From positions 160,518 through 224,517 of the forward strand of contig NZ_JBLZNC010000007.1 of the NCBI RefSeq assembly GCF_048553715.1: a stretch of 64,000 bases of DNA. The letters run 5' to 3'. Within the stretch, counting starts at the first letter, position 1. Each line of letters opens with the position of its first letter. The translations under genes were made by a program, and so were the position numbers. This document shows positions 52,250 through 60,047 of this stretch, piece after piece. This stretch comes from Sagittula sp048553715. Its GTDB lineage: Bacteria; Pseudomonadota; Alphaproteobacteria; Rhodobacterales; Rhodobacteraceae. The notes under the pieces were generated by a model that saw only the letters and a program-made list of their open reading frames with translations, was not told the DNA's origin and made no database searches.

Positions 52250-52906
52250 TTGACCAAACCCAAAACGGCGGAAAGGTCCGCGACGGACGCGCTGAAACAA
52301 AACCCGCATGCGGTGCGCGAGCATCGTGAAAAGAACCTCGAGGTCGCGATTGGCCGGCAGGTGCGCGAGCTGCGCAAACGTCAGCGCATGACCGGCGCGG
52401 ATCTGGCGGGCAAGACCGGTCTGTCTGTCGGCATGCTGTCCAAGATCGAAAACGCGGCCATCTCGCCATCGCTGAACACGATATCGGCCTTGGCCAATGC
52501 GCTTGGCGTGCCGGTGGTGCAACTGTTTGCCGGCTACGAGGAGCCGCGCGGCTGTATGCATGTCAAAGCGGGCGAGGGGGCAGAGGTCGAACGCGAAGGC
52601 ACCCGTGCGGGACACCAGTACAATCTGCTGGGCCACATCGGATCGAACAGCTCTGGCGTGGTGGTCGAACCCTATCTGCTGACCCTGACAGACAAATCGG
52701 ATCGCTTCCCGACCTTCCAGCATGAAGGGATCGAGATGCTGTATATCCTCGACGGGCGCGTGAACTATCGCCACGGCGACAAATTGTACCTGCTGGAGCC
52801 GGGAGATTCCCTGCTGTTTGACGCCGACGCCCCCCACGGCCCCGAAGAGATCGTCGAGCTTCCGCTACGCTATCTGTCGGTGATCACCTATCCGCAGGTC
52901 TCCTGA
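52250..52906 (+). CDS. XRE-family regulator with C-terminal cupin domain
   Basis: A 218-residue regulator. A helix-turn-helix lies near 30-85 (MTGADLAGKTGLSVGMLSKI, SPSLNTISALANALGVPVVQ) and a small-molecule-binding cupin near 125-215 (HEGIEMLYILDGRVNYRHGD, LEPGDSLLFDADAPHGPEE). This architecture is common in regulators of amine and amino-acid catabolism (PuuR-like). TTG 52250 with GAGGA seven bases ahead is preferred; ATG 52229 would overlap the upstream stop. It is the likely regulator of the surrounding tmm/tdm and mgs genes. Confidence 0.88.
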   Translation: MTKPKTAERSATDALKQNPHAVREHREKNLEVAIGRQVRELRKRQRMTGADLAGKTGLSVGMLSKIENAAISPSLNTISALANALGVPVVQLFAGYEEPRGCMHVKAGEGAEVEREGTRAGHQYNLLGHIGSNSSGVVVEPYLLTLTDKSDRFPTFQHEGIEMLYILDGRVNYRHGDKLYLLEPGDSLLFDADAPHGPEEIVELPLRYLSVITYPQVS

Positions 52907-52974
52907 TGGGCGGGTTTGCCCGCTAATTAGGCAAACACCCAAACGCACCGCTATTTTTCCCAAGGTTCAACAAA

Positions 52975-52986
52975 CTTTCTTGAAAG
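52975..52986. promoter_or_regulatory. Palindrome CTTTC-TT-GAAAG upstream of mgsA
   Basis: CTTTC (52975-52979) and GAAAG (52982-52986) form a perfect dyad, 74 bases before the mgsA start, in an AT-rich spacer that also contains GGTTCAA (52964-52970), a word related to the tmm operator arms. It may be an operator or part of a promoter. Confidence 0.35.
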
Positions 52987-53059
52987 GAAATACAATTTCT
53001 TCGTAGGGATGACCGAGGCGGCGCAGAATCGCGCCGGGTTTGACACGACGGAGGACGCC

Positions 53060-53950
53060 ATGTGTGGCATTGTGGGCCTGTTTTTGAAAAAGGATGACCT
53101 GCGCCCGAAACTGGGCGACATGCTGACCGATATGCTGATCACCATGACCGATCGCGGCCCCGACAGTGCGGGCATCGCGATCTATGGCGAGGGGCAGGAC
53201 GGCACGGTCAAAATCACGCTGCAATCGGACAGCCCTGATGAGGCCTTCGACGGGCTGGCGGACGCGATGGCGCAGGCGCTTGGCATTACGCCCTCGGTAA
53301 AGGTCGTCGACACCCATGCCGTGGTGACCCTGCCGGACACGGCAGCCGCCGATGCGATCGCATGGCTGGAGGCGCGCGGCCTGCGCATCATGGGCTCTGG
53401 CGCGTCGATGGAGATTTACAAAGAGGTCGGCCTGCCCAAGGATGTCGCGGCACGTTTCGGCCTGCGTGACATGGGTGGCAGCCACGGCATCGGCCACACG
53501 CGCATGGCGACAGAATCCGCTGTGACCACGCTGGGCGCACACCCGTTTTCCACCGCCGATGACCAGTGCCTCGTCCACAACGGATCGCTGTCGAACCACA
53601 ATCAGATGCGCCGCAAGCTTGCCCGCAAGGGGGTCGTGACCCGGTCGGAAAACGACACCGAAGTGGGCGCGGCCTATATCTCGTCGCGCATCGCCGAAGG
53701 GGCCACCTTGGGCGAGGCGCTGGAGGGCACGATCAAGGATCTTGACGGGTTCTTTACCTTCGTCACCGGCACAAAGAACGGCTTTGGCGTCGTGCGTGAC
53801 CCGATCGCCTGCAAACCGGCCGTGATGGCGGAAACCGACGACTACGTGGCCTTTGCCTCGGAATACCGCGCCTTTGCCGACCTGCCGGGGATTGATGCGG
53901 CCCGCATCTGGGAACCCGAACCCGCCACCGTCTATTTCTGGGAGCGCTGA
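53060..53950 (+). CDS. mgsA: N-methylglutamate synthase subunit A (class II glutamine amidotransferase-like)
   Basis: A 296-residue subunit. Processing of the start Met exposes Cys2 (MCGIVGLFLKK), the N-terminal nucleophile of class II amidotransferases; TDRGPDSAGIAIYG and GIGHTRMATESAVTTLGAHPF are the other conserved parts. In methylated-amine clusters this subunit works with mgsB and mgsC to make N-methylglutamate from methylamine and glutamate or glutamylmethylamide. ATG 53060 follows GGAGGACGCC. It heads a four-gene run with gmaS. Confidence 0.92.
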   Translation: MCGIVGLFLKKDDLRPKLGDMLTDMLITMTDRGPDSAGIAIYGEGQDGTVKITLQSDSPDEAFDGLADAMAQALGITPSVKVVDTHAVVTLPDTAAADAIAWLEARGLRIMGSGASMEIYKEVGLPKDVAARFGLRDMGGSHGIGHTRMATESAVTTLGAHPFSTADDQCLVHNGSLSNHNQMRRKLARKGVVTRSENDTEVGAAYISSRIAEGATLGEALEGTIKDLDGFFTFVTGTKNGFGVVRDPIACKPAVMAETDDYVAFASEYRAFADLPGIDAARIWEPEPATVYFWER

Positions 53951-53953
53951 GCC

Positions 53954-54640
53954 ATGACCACCACGCTTGATATGACCTCGACCGATTTGCGCGCCGTCAA
54001 CAGCACGCTTCAGGACGCCGCCCGCGCGCAGGCCAATGAGGCCTATGTTGTCACCAATCCGCGCGGCGCGCATGCGATGGCCTGCGGTCTGGACGGCGCG
54101 CTGAGCGTCACCATCAAAGGCCCCACGGGCTATTATTGCGCCGGCATGAACAAAGAGGCCACCGTCACCGTCGAAGGCTCTGCCGGACCGGGGGTGGCAG
54201 AGAACATGATGTCCGGCGTCGTCACCATCGAAGGCGATGCCTCGCAATATGCTGGCGCCACCGGACATGGCGGGCTGCTCAATATCAAGGGCAACGCCTC
54301 GTCACGCTGCGGGATCTCGATGAAAGGTATCGACATCGTCGTGCACGGCAACATCGGCCATATGTCGGCCTTTATGGCGCAAAAGGGCAATCTTGTTGTG
54401 CTTGGGGACGCGGGCGACGCCTTGGGCGACAGTCTCTACGAGGCGCGGCTGTTTGTGCGCGGCAAGGTGAAATCGCTCGGGGCGGATTGCATCGAAAAGG
54501 AGATGCGCCCCGAACATCTCGAGACGCTGCGCGCCCTGCTGGCGCAAGCCGGTGCGGATGCCAAGCCCGAAGAGTTCAAGCGCTATGGCTCTGCCCGCAC
54601 GCTGTACAATTTCAACATCGACAATGCCGACGCCTACTAA
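53954..54640 (+). CDS. mgsB: N-methylglutamate synthase subunit B (glutamate synthase alpha domain 3-like)
   Basis: A 228-residue beta-helix protein like the C-terminal GXGXG domain of glutamate synthase: TIKGPTGYYCAGMNKEATVT, GNASSRCGISMKGIDIVVHG and LGDAGDALGDSLYEARLFVRG repeats give the GxxG turns of the helix. It is the structural partner of the split synthase. Start is three bases after mgsA, stop ten before mgsC. Confidence 0.9.
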   Translation: MTTTLDMTSTDLRAVNSTLQDAARAQANEAYVVTNPRGAHAMACGLDGALSVTIKGPTGYYCAGMNKEATVTVEGSAGPGVAENMMSGVVTIEGDASQYAGATGHGGLLNIKGNASSRCGISMKGIDIVVHGNIGHMSAFMAQKGNLVVLGDAGDALGDSLYEARLFVRGKVKSLGADCIEKEMRPEHLETLRALLAQAGADAKPEEFKRYGSARTLYNFNIDNADAY

Positions 54641-54650
54641 GGAGCGCGAG

Positions 54651-55976
54651 ATGGACAAGACACCACAAACGATGCCGCGCCAAAGCTGGACCTTCTCGAA
54701 CGAGGTGAACGCCGAAATTCGACGGGCGGCGGCCACGGGCATCTATGATATTCGCGGCGGCGGGGCCAAGCGGCGGGTGCCGCATTTCGACGACCTTCTG
54801 TTTCTGGGCGCATCGGTCAGCCGCTACCCGCTCGAAGGGTACCGCGAGAAATGCGACACCTCGGTCACGTTGGGCACGCGCTTTGCCAAAAAGCCCATCG
54901 AGCTGAAGATCCCCGTGACCATTGCGGGCATGTCGTTCGGCGCCCTGTCCGGTCACGCCAAAGAGGCGTTGGGACGCGGGGCCAGCATGGCGGGCACCTC
55001 CACCACAACCGGCGATGGCGGCATGACCGAAGAAGAACGCGGCCATTCCGAAAAGCTGGTCTATCAATATCTGCCATCGCGTTACGGGATGAACCCTGAC
55101 GATCTGCGACGCGCCGATGCCATCGAAATCGTTGTCGGCCAAGGGGCGAAACCGGGCGGCGGCGGCATGTTGCTGGGCCAGAAGATCACCGAGCGCGTGG
55201 CGGGCATGCGCGATCTGCCGGTGGGCATCGACCAGCGGTCCGCCTGCAGGCATCCTGACTGGACAGGCCCCGACGATCTGGAGATCAAGATCCTAGAGAT
55301 CCGCGAGATCACCGGCTGGGAAAAGCCCATCTACGTCAAGATCGGCGGCGCGCGCCCCTATTACGACACGGCCCTGGCGGTAAAGGCGGGCGCAGATGTG
55401 GTGGTTCTGGACGGGATGCAGGGCGGCACCGCCGCCACGCAGGATGTGTTCATCGAACACGTGGGCCAGCCCACGCTGGCCTGTATCCGTCCCGCCGTGC
55501 AGGCGCTGCAGGATCTTGGTATGCACCGCGAGGTGCAGCTGGTGGTGTCGGGCGGTATCCGGACCGGCGCGGATGTGGCCAAGGCACTGGCATTGGGCGC
55601 GGATGCGGTGGCCATCGGCACGGCGGCCTTGGTCGCGCTGGGGGACAATGACCCCAAGTGGGAGGCCGAGTATCAAAAGCTGGGCACCACCACCGGTGCC
55701 TATGACGACTGGCAAGAGGGGCGCGATCCTGCAGGCATCACCACGCAGGACCCCGAGCTGATGAAACGGCTCGACCCGATCGCTGCGGGGCGGCGGCTGC
55801 GCAATTACCTCAACGTGTTGACGCTGGAATGTCAGACGCTGGCGCGCGCCTGTGGCCACAACCATGTACACAACCTCGAGCCCGAAGACCTTTGCGCGCT
55901 GACGATGGAGGCCGCCGCCATGGCGCAGGTGCCTTTGGCGGGCACCAACTGGTATCCGGGAAAGCCCGGTTTCTGA
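54651..55976 (+). CDS. mgsC: N-methylglutamate synthase subunit C (FMN-binding glutamate synthase domain)
   Basis: A 441-residue subunit with the FMN/Fe-S glutamate-synthase domain: VTIAGMSFGALSGHAKEALG, GDGGMTEEERGHSEKLVYQY, IYVKIGGARPYYDTALAVKAG, DGMQGGTAATQDVFIEHVG and VSGGIRTGADVAKALALGAD. Cysteines around C198 (RSACRH) may help bind the cluster. It holds the synthase active site and completes the mgsABC set. ATG 54651 follows AAGGAGCGCG. Confidence 0.93.
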   Translation: MDKTPQTMPRQSWTFSNEVNAEIRRAAATGIYDIRGGGAKRRVPHFDDLLFLGASVSRYPLEGYREKCDTSVTLGTRFAKKPIELKIPVTIAGMSFGALSGHAKEALGRGASMAGTSTTTGDGGMTEEERGHSEKLVYQYLPSRYGMNPDDLRRADAIEIVVGQGAKPGGGGMLLGQKITERVAGMRDLPVGIDQRSACRHPDWTGPDDLEIKILEIREITGWEKPIYVKIGGARPYYDTALAVKAGADVVVLDGMQGGTAATQDVFIEHVGQPTLACIRPAVQALQDLGMHREVQLVVSGGIRTGADVAKALALGADAVAIGTAALVALGDNDPKWEAEYQKLGTTTGAYDDWQEGRDPAGITTQDPELMKRLDPIAAGRRLRNYLNVLTLECQTLARACGHNHVHNLEPEDLCALTMEAAAMAQVPLAGTNWYPGKPGF

Positions 55977-56059
55977 TTGCGACATAACGGGGGCGGGCCA
56001 ATGCAGCCTGCCTCTTTGACCACTGGCCTGACCAATGGGACGACAACAGGGAAAACAAG

Positions 56060-57376
56060 ATGAGCAAGCTCGCAGATTTCGCCAAGGACACCGGCGTCAA
56101 ATATTTCATGATCTCCTACACCGATCTGTTCGGAGGGCAGCGGGCCAAGCTGGTCCCCGCGCAGGCCATCGCCGATATGGAAGAGGACGGCGCAGGTTTT
56201 GCAGGCTTTGCCACCTGGCTGGACCTGACACCGGCGCATCCCGACATGCTGGCGGTGCCGGATCCTGACGCCGCGATCCAGCTGCCGTGGAAGCCTGAGG
56301 TGGCTTGGGTGCCCGCCGATTGCGTCATGGAAGGCGCACCCGTCGAACAAGCCCCGCGCAACGTGTTGAAAAAACTGGTGGCCGAGGCCGCAGAGGCAGG
56401 CTTGCGCGTCAAAACCGGCATCGAGGCAGAGTTTTTCTTGTTGACCCCGGAGGGGGACCGTATCTCTGACCCGTTCGATACGGCAGAGAAACCCTGCTAC
56501 GATCAGCAGGCAGTGATGCGCCGCTACGATGTGGTGGCCGAAGTCTGCGATTACATGCTGGAACTGGGATGGGGTCCCTACCAGAACGATCACGAGGACG
56601 CCAACGGCCAGTTCGAGATGAACTGGGAATTCGACGACGCGCTGGTCACGGCGGACCGCCACAGCTTTTTCAAATTCATGGTCAAATCCGTGGCCGAAAA
56701 ACACGGGCTGCGGGCCACCTTTATGCCCAAGCCCATCGAAGGGCTGACCGGCAACGGCTGTCACGCGCATATTTCGGTCTGGGATCTGGACGGTACGACC
56801 AATGCCTTTGCCGGAAACGCGGGCGGCCAGATCGGCGAAGTGGGCCTTTCGGAAAAGGGGGGACATTTCCTTGGCGGGATCATGAAACACGCCGAGGCAT
56901 TGGCCGCGATCACCAACCCCACGGTCAACAGCTACAAGCGGATCAACGCGCCGCGCACCATGTCCGGCGCCACATGGGCCCCCAACACCGTGACATGGAC
57001 CGGCAACAACCGCACCCATATGGTGCGCGTGCCGGGGCCGGGGCGCTTTGAGCTGCGCCTGCCTGATGGGGCGGTGAACCCCTATCTGCTGCAGGCGGTG
57101 ATTATTGCCGCAGGGCTGTCCGGCATCCGCAGCAAAGCCGATCCGGGCAAGCGCTACGACATCGATATGTACGCCGAAGGCCACGCCATCACCGATGCGC
57201 CGAAGCTGCCGCTGAACATGCTGGACGCCATCCGCAACTTTGATGCCGATGACGGTTTGAAAGCGATGTTGGGAGCCGATTTCTCAGCCAGCTATATCAA
57301 GATGAAACATCAGGAATGGAATTCCTTTGTGACGCATTTCTCCGATTGGGAGCGGCAGAACACCCTTGATATCTGA
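56060..57376 (+). CDS. gmaS: Gamma-glutamylmethylamide synthetase GmaS
   Basis: A 438-residue glutamine synthetase homologue that joins glutamate and monomethylamine using ATP. Family marks are EAEFFLLTPEGDRISDP (near 121-137), GPYQNDHEDANGQFEMNW (metal ligands), GNGCHAHISVWDLDG and NNRTHMVRVPGPGRFELRLPDG. The start YFMISYTDLFGGQRAKLVP is that of GmaS rather than GlnA. It is co-oriented with mgsABC (83-base gap), the usual Roseobacter gene order, and followed by a good hairpin. Confidence 0.93.
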   Translation: MSKLADFAKDTGVKYFMISYTDLFGGQRAKLVPAQAIADMEEDGAGFAGFATWLDLTPAHPDMLAVPDPDAAIQLPWKPEVAWVPADCVMEGAPVEQAPRNVLKKLVAEAAEAGLRVKTGIEAEFFLLTPEGDRISDPFDTAEKPCYDQQAVMRRYDVVAEVCDYMLELGWGPYQNDHEDANGQFEMNWEFDDALVTADRHSFFKFMVKSVAEKHGLRATFMPKPIEGLTGNGCHAHISVWDLDGTTNAFAGNAGGQIGEVGLSEKGGHFLGGIMKHAEALAAITNPTVNSYKRINAPRTMSGATWAPNTVTWTGNNRTHMVRVPGPGRFELRLPDGAVNPYLLQAVIIAAGLSGIRSKADPGKRYDIDMYAEGHAITDAPKLPLNMLDAIRNFDADDGLKAMLGADFSASYIKMKHQEWNSFVTHFSDWERQNTLDI

Positions 57377-57402
57377 CGCGGCTTTCGCGTGAGTGATGTG
57401 CG

Positions 57403-57428
57403 GGCCCGGTCGCTTGATCGGGCCTGTT
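57403..57428 (+). terminator. Terminator hairpin between gmaS and the GlxA-type regulator gene
   Basis: GGCCCGGTC (57403-57411) pairs with GATCGGGCC (57416-57424), nine pairs with one G-T and a GCTT loop, followed by TGTTTC. It fills the 52-base gap between the two convergent stops and serves at least gmaS. Confidence 0.7.
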
Positions 57429-58385
57429 TCATGTTTGCGGGGCAGGGGGCGCAGACCTGCGCAAATGCGAGGGCGCATGCCCAAACTGCCGCCGAAAGGC
57501 ATCGCCGAAATGGGCCTGCGTGGAAAAACCGGTCAGCTGGGCAATCTCTGACAATGGCAGGCGGCTGCGCTGCACAAGGTCTCGGCCGGTGTCCAGACGG
57601 ATCCGGCGGTATTCCTCCATCACGGAGCGGCCAAGGGCCGCGCGAAACTGTCGCTGCAGTTGCCGCACAGAGCGACCGGTCAGGCTGGCCAGTTGGGTCT
57701 GGTCCAGCGGGTCGGCGATGTGGCTTTCCATCAGGGTGATTGCATCCTCGACCATGGGGGGCAAAGGGCCGTAACGGGCGGCGATGGATTTGCGCTGCGG
57801 GGCGTCGGCCCCGCGCACATCGGTCTGAATGAACCAATCCGAAATCCGTTGGGCGAACCCGCTGCCAAAGTCGCGCGCGATCAGCGCGTGCATCATATCC
57901 AGCGGCGCCGATCCCCCCGCACAGGTGTAGCGGTCACGGTCGATGACAAACAGGCGCCGCTCCAACAGCCATGTGCCGCCCATGGCGTCGAAATCATCGT
58001 AATGGTGCCAATGCACGGTAAAGCGGCGATCTGCCAGCAGCCCTGCCTTGGCCAGAATCACCGCGCCGCCCGATATCCCGCCAAGCGCCACGCCATTGCG
58101 GTCCGCCTGCCGCAGCCACGCCATCAGGCCCGCATCATTGTGGCGCGCGGGATCGCCCCCTGCGACCACAAAAACCAGATCGAACAGGGGCTGCGCCTTG
58201 GTGAAATGTCGCGCTTCGAACCCCGCCCCGACAGAGGAGCGCGCCCCCTCGGCCGAGGTCGACAATAGCGTGATGTCATAGGCGTGGGTCGGCGCAAACA
58301 TATTCGCCGCGCGCAAGGGTTCCAGCGCCGCAGCGGTCGACATCAGCGCAAAACCGTCCACCAGAAGAAAAGCGATTCTGCGCAT
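57429..58385 (-). CDS. GlxA-family AraC-type transcriptional regulator
   Basis: A 318-residue regulator. An N-terminal DJ-1/PfpI-like sensor domain (IAFLLVDGFALMSTAAALEP, FVVAGGDPARHNDAG, LGGISGGAVILAKAGLL) is followed by an AraC-type double helix-turn-helix at about 215-305 (LASLTGRSVRQLQRQFRAAL, SEIAQLTGFSTQAHFGDAFR). This type (GbdR, ArgR) activates genes for betaine and amine catabolism. It is divergent from mgdA with 119 bases between starts, and is the probable activator of mgdABCD and perhaps the whole island. Confidence 0.9.
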   Translation of the reverse strand: MRRIAFLLVDGFALMSTAAALEPLRAANMFAPTHAYDITLLSTSAEGARSSVGAGFEARHFTKAQPLFDLVFVVAGGDPARHNDAGLMAWLRQADRNGVALGGISGGAVILAKAGLLADRRFTVHWHHYDDFDAMGGTWLLERRLFVIDRDRYTCAGGSAPLDMMHALIARDFGSGFAQRISDWFIQTDVRGADAPQRKSIAARYGPLPPMVEDAITLMESHIADPLDQTQLASLTGRSVRQLQRQFRAALGRSVMEEYRRIRLDTGRDLVQRSRLPLSEIAQLTGFSTQAHFGDAFRRQFGHAPSHLRRSAPPAPQT

Positions 58386-58398
58386 TCTGCGGGCCCTG

Positions 58399-58440
58399 TC
58401 CGAATTTCGACACTACGTCCTGTATCCGACAAAATACGAC
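58399..58440. promoter_or_regulatory. Repeated (T)(C/T)CGACA half-sites between the GlxA-type regulator and mgdA
   Basis: TTCGACA at 58406-58412 and TCCGACA at 58425-58431 are 19 bases apart in the same orientation, each followed by a TACG(T/A)C word (58414-58419 and 58435-58440). Such directly repeated half-sites about two helical turns apart are the usual target type of AraC-family activators. Position is 65-100 bases before mgdA. Confidence 0.45.
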
Positions 58441-58504
58441 CCGTAACAAGAAGATCCTCTGCATTTCCCGCCCCTATAAACAGGGAAGGAAACGGAGCAG
58501 ACGC

Positions 58505-59755
58505 ATGACTTTCTCGGGCTTCAAAGTGATCAAAGAGGCGCTGACCGGCCACAAGGGCTGGGGGCCGCTTTGGCGCAACCCCACGCCGAAGGCGCAGTAT
58601 GACATCGTCATCATCGGCGGGGGCGGTCACGGGTTGGCCACCGCCTATTACCTGTCAAAAGTGTACGGGCAGGCCAATATTGCCGTTCTGGAAAAGGGCT
58701 GGATCGGGTCAGGGAACGTGGGCCGCAACACCACGATCATCCGGTCGAACTATCTGCTGCCGGGCAACCAGCCGTTCTACGAATTCTCGATGAAGCTGTG
58801 GGAGGGGCTGGAGCAGGACACCAATTTCAACTCCATGGTCAGCCAGCGCGGCATCATCAACCTGATCCACAGCGACGGCCAGCGCGATGCCTACCGTCGT
58901 CGTGGCAATGCGATGATGCTGTCGGGCGCAGGCGCACGGCTGCTGAGCACTGAGCAGTTGCGCGACATGGTGCCGTTTTTGAACTTTGACAACGCCCGCT
59001 TTCCGATCAAGGGCGGATTGATGCAGGAACGGGCCGGTACGGCGCGCCATGACGGTGTGGCCTGGGGCTATGCGCGCGGGGCGGACAGTCGCGGCGTCGA
59101 CATTATCCAGAACTGCGAGGTCACCGGTTTTCGCATCACTGACGGGCAGGTCGAAGGCGTTGAAACCTCTCGCGGGTATATCGGCGCGGGCAAGGTCGGC
59201 GTCTGCGTCGCGGGCAATTCCAGCCGAGTGATGGCGATGGCGGGGCGACGCTTGCCGATCGAGAGCCATGTTTTGCAGGCCTTCGTCTCCGAAGGGTTAA
59301 AGCCGGTCATCCCCGGTGTGATCACCTTTGGTGCGGGCCATTTCTATATCTCGCAGTCGGACAAAGGCGGGCTGGTCTTTGGCGGCGATCCGGACGGCTA
59401 CAATTCCTACGCCCAGCGGGGTGGCTTGCCCGTGGTCGAGGATGTGCTCGAAGGCGGTATGGCGCTGATGCCGATGCTGGGGCGCGCGCGGCTTTTGCGC
59501 AACTGGGGCGGCATTGTCGATATGTCCATGGACGGCTCGCCGATCATCGACCGGACCGATATTGCGGGCCTGTATTTCAACGGCGGCTGGAACTACGGCG
59601 GGTTCAAGGCGACGCCTGCCTCCGGCTACGCTTTTGCCCATCTGCTGGCCCGTGACGTCCCGCACGATACCGCCAAGGCCTTTCGGTTCGACCGTTTCGC
59701 CCGTGGCTATGTCATCGATGAAAAGGGCGTCGGCGCCCAACCCAACCTGCATTGA
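58505..59755 (+). CDS. mgdA: N-methylglutamate dehydrogenase subunit A (sarcosine oxidase beta-like)
   Basis: A 416-residue flavoprotein subunit. FAD motif IIGGGGHGLATAYYLSK at 36-52, GNVGRNTTIIRSNYLLPGN, and RHDGVAWGYARGAD, whose His182 is in the place of the histidine that covalently holds FMN in heterotetrameric sarcosine oxidase. NGGWNYGGFKATPASGYAFA completes the substrate domain. It oxidises N-methylglutamate to glutamate plus a one-carbon unit together with mgdBCD. ATG 58505 follows GGAAACGGAGCAG. Confidence 0.93.
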   Translation: MTFSGFKVIKEALTGHKGWGPLWRNPTPKAQYDIVIIGGGGHGLATAYYLSKVYGQANIAVLEKGWIGSGNVGRNTTIIRSNYLLPGNQPFYEFSMKLWEGLEQDTNFNSMVSQRGIINLIHSDGQRDAYRRRGNAMMLSGAGARLLSTEQLRDMVPFLNFDNARFPIKGGLMQERAGTARHDGVAWGYARGADSRGVDIIQNCEVTGFRITDGQVEGVETSRGYIGAGKVGVCVAGNSSRVMAMAGRRLPIESHVLQAFVSEGLKPVIPGVITFGAGHFYISQSDKGGLVFGGDPDGYNSYAQRGGLPVVEDVLEGGMALMPMLGRARLLRNWGGIVDMSMDGSPIIDRTDIAGLYFNGGWNYGGFKATPASGYAFAHLLARDVPHDTAKAFRFDRFARGYVIDEKGVGAQPNLH

Positions 59756-59768
59756 TAGGCGCTTTGAT

Positions 59769-60047
59769 ATGTTGATCCCCCATCCCCTGCTCGGGCTGCG
59801 TGATGCCCAGGAGTTCACCTACTTGGGTGACGCGGCCCTGATGGACCGCCCCGACCCTACGGGCGAGACCGCCGAGGAAGCCTTTTGTGACTACGTTTTC
59901 CTGCGCGACAACCCTGCCGGGGTCCACCGCGAATTGTGGTTCCACGAACAAGGAGACCGGTCGTGGCTGGTCGTCACGCGCAACACCGTCACCCATGAGA
60001 TCCTTGGCGCTGAACTGGCCTCCGACGTCAAGCGAGCAGCACGATGA
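59769..60047 (+). CDS. mgdB: N-methylglutamate dehydrogenase subunit B (sarcosine oxidase delta-like)
   Basis: A 92-residue small subunit. LRDAQEFTYLGDA near the start and TRNTVTHEILGA near the end match sarcosine oxidase delta. In that protein zinc is held by a CPxCG pair and a later HxxGC; here the first reads HPLLG and the second HEQGD, so three of four ligands are missing and zinc binding is probably lost. The gene starts 13 bases after mgdA and overlaps mgdC by four bases. Confidence 0.88.
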   Translation: MLIPHPLLGLRDAQEFTYLGDAALMDRPDPTGETAEEAFCDYVFLRDNPAGVHRELWFHEQGDRSWLVVTRNTVTHEILGAELASDVKRAAR

